Origin: Desulfovibrio sp.
GTDB lineage: Bacteria > Desulfobacterota > Desulfovibrionia > Desulfovibrionales > Desulfovibrionaceae
Direction: 5' to 3'
DNA: 64,000 nt
Assembly: GCA_024699605.1 (NCBI GenBank)
Contig: JAILPJ010000073.1
Coordinates: forward strand, 1-64,000
Part shown: piece after piece, positions 63,788 to 64,000 of the stretch
Numbering within the stretch: the first letter of the stretch is position 1
Layout of the letters: every line of letters starts with the position of its first letter
The notes under the pieces: model-generated
Databases searched by the model: none
Seen by the model: only the letters and a program-made list of their open reading frames with translations
Told to the model about the DNA's origin: nothing
Translations under genes and position numbers: made by a program

Positions 63788-64000
63788 GTGAACGTTTTCG
63801 TTGAAAAATCCCAAAGAAGCTGGCCACTCCCCAATGCCTGCAGACAGGCTTTCGAGGTTTTGGAGAAGGGCGGCTACGAGGCCTGGCTTGTGGGCGGGGC
63901 CCTGCGAGATCTGTCGCTCGGGGAGCCTGTGAAAGACTGGGATATTGCCACAAACGCCGATGTCGAAGCCATTCTTGGGCTGTTTTCGGCTTTTCGCTGC
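63788..64000 (+). CDS. cca: CCA tRNA nucleotidyltransferase, N-terminal part (cut by window end)
   Basis: The last 213 bp encode 71 residues of a class II CCA-adding enzyme or poly(A) polymerase. YEAWLVGGALRDLSLGEPVK and DWDIATNADVEAIL are the classic VGGxVRD and DxDIAT(N)A segments with the catalytic Asp pair. A GTG start follows AAAGGG. It adds CCA to tRNA 3' ends. A plus-strand frame that the track misses because of the GTG and window end. Confidence 0.85.
   Translation, partial: MNVFVEKSQRSWPLPNACRQAFEVLEKGGYEAWLVGGALRDLSLGEPVKDWDIATNADVEAILGLFSAFRC

Overview
The window looks like a chromosomal piece of a Gram-negative, anaerobic, sulfonate/sulfite-respiring member of the Desulfovibrionaceae (Bilophila/Desulfovibrio-like). 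The reasons are a near full-length isethionate sulfite-lyase (IslA) with its activase (IslB), TRAP transporters, TauE/SafE and YeiH-type anion exporters, a class III ribonucleotide reductase-like tail protein, and a meso-DAP-type murein cluster in the order mraZ-rsmH-ftsL-ftsI-murE-murF-mraY-murD-ftsW-murG-murC-murB-ftsQ-ftsA-ftsZ. The assignment is inferred from gene content and remembered protein families; no database was searched.

Layout. 0-3 kb: the 3' end of an ISAzo13-type transposase, an SF2 helicase and a dicarboxylate/amino-acid symporter. 3-8.6 kb: carB-carA (reversed order) and two small exported proteins. 8.6-16.3 kb: a YeiH-family exporter operon, a 1.3 kb gene-poor gap, and a complete TRAP operon (dctP-dctQ-dctM plus a secreted protein). 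16.4-33.8 kb: housekeeping and signalling genes on both strands, namely a HAD phosphatase, a degenerate carbamoyltransferase, MtaB, an M15 peptidase, a MYG1/DHH-like protein, a dCACHE-HAMP-GGDEF cyclase, 6-phosphogluconolactonase, a DUF4139 protein, pyruvate kinase and an HD-GYP protein. 33.9-42.9 kb: an isethionate module in which dctP-amidohydrolase-tauE diverges from islA-islB, followed by a small SSS accessory protein and its Na+/solute symporter. 43.2-60.9 kb: the complete dcw cluster. 60.9-64 kb: an accessory stretch with an orphan MqsA-like regulator and an AT-rich nucleotidyltransferase gene with a frameshifted partner, then the start of cca.

How the genes fit together. Isethionate would be captured by the orphan TRAP binding protein (35.7-36.7 kb) and cleaved by IslA to acetaldehyde and sulfite. 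Sulfite would feed dissimilatory reduction outside the window. TauE/SafE (33.9 kb) and perhaps the YeiH protein (9-10.8 kb) could move sulfur oxyanions. The roughly 670 bp divergent control region between the binding protein and islA carries three near-identical 16-bp palindromes and a fourth degenerate copy over the islA start codon, which is the strongest regulatory signal in the window. A second notable control element is a set of four 10-bp-spaced GTGG repeats at the mraZ start, matching the layout of MraZ boxes.

No rRNA, tRNA, CRISPR array or prophage was recognised.
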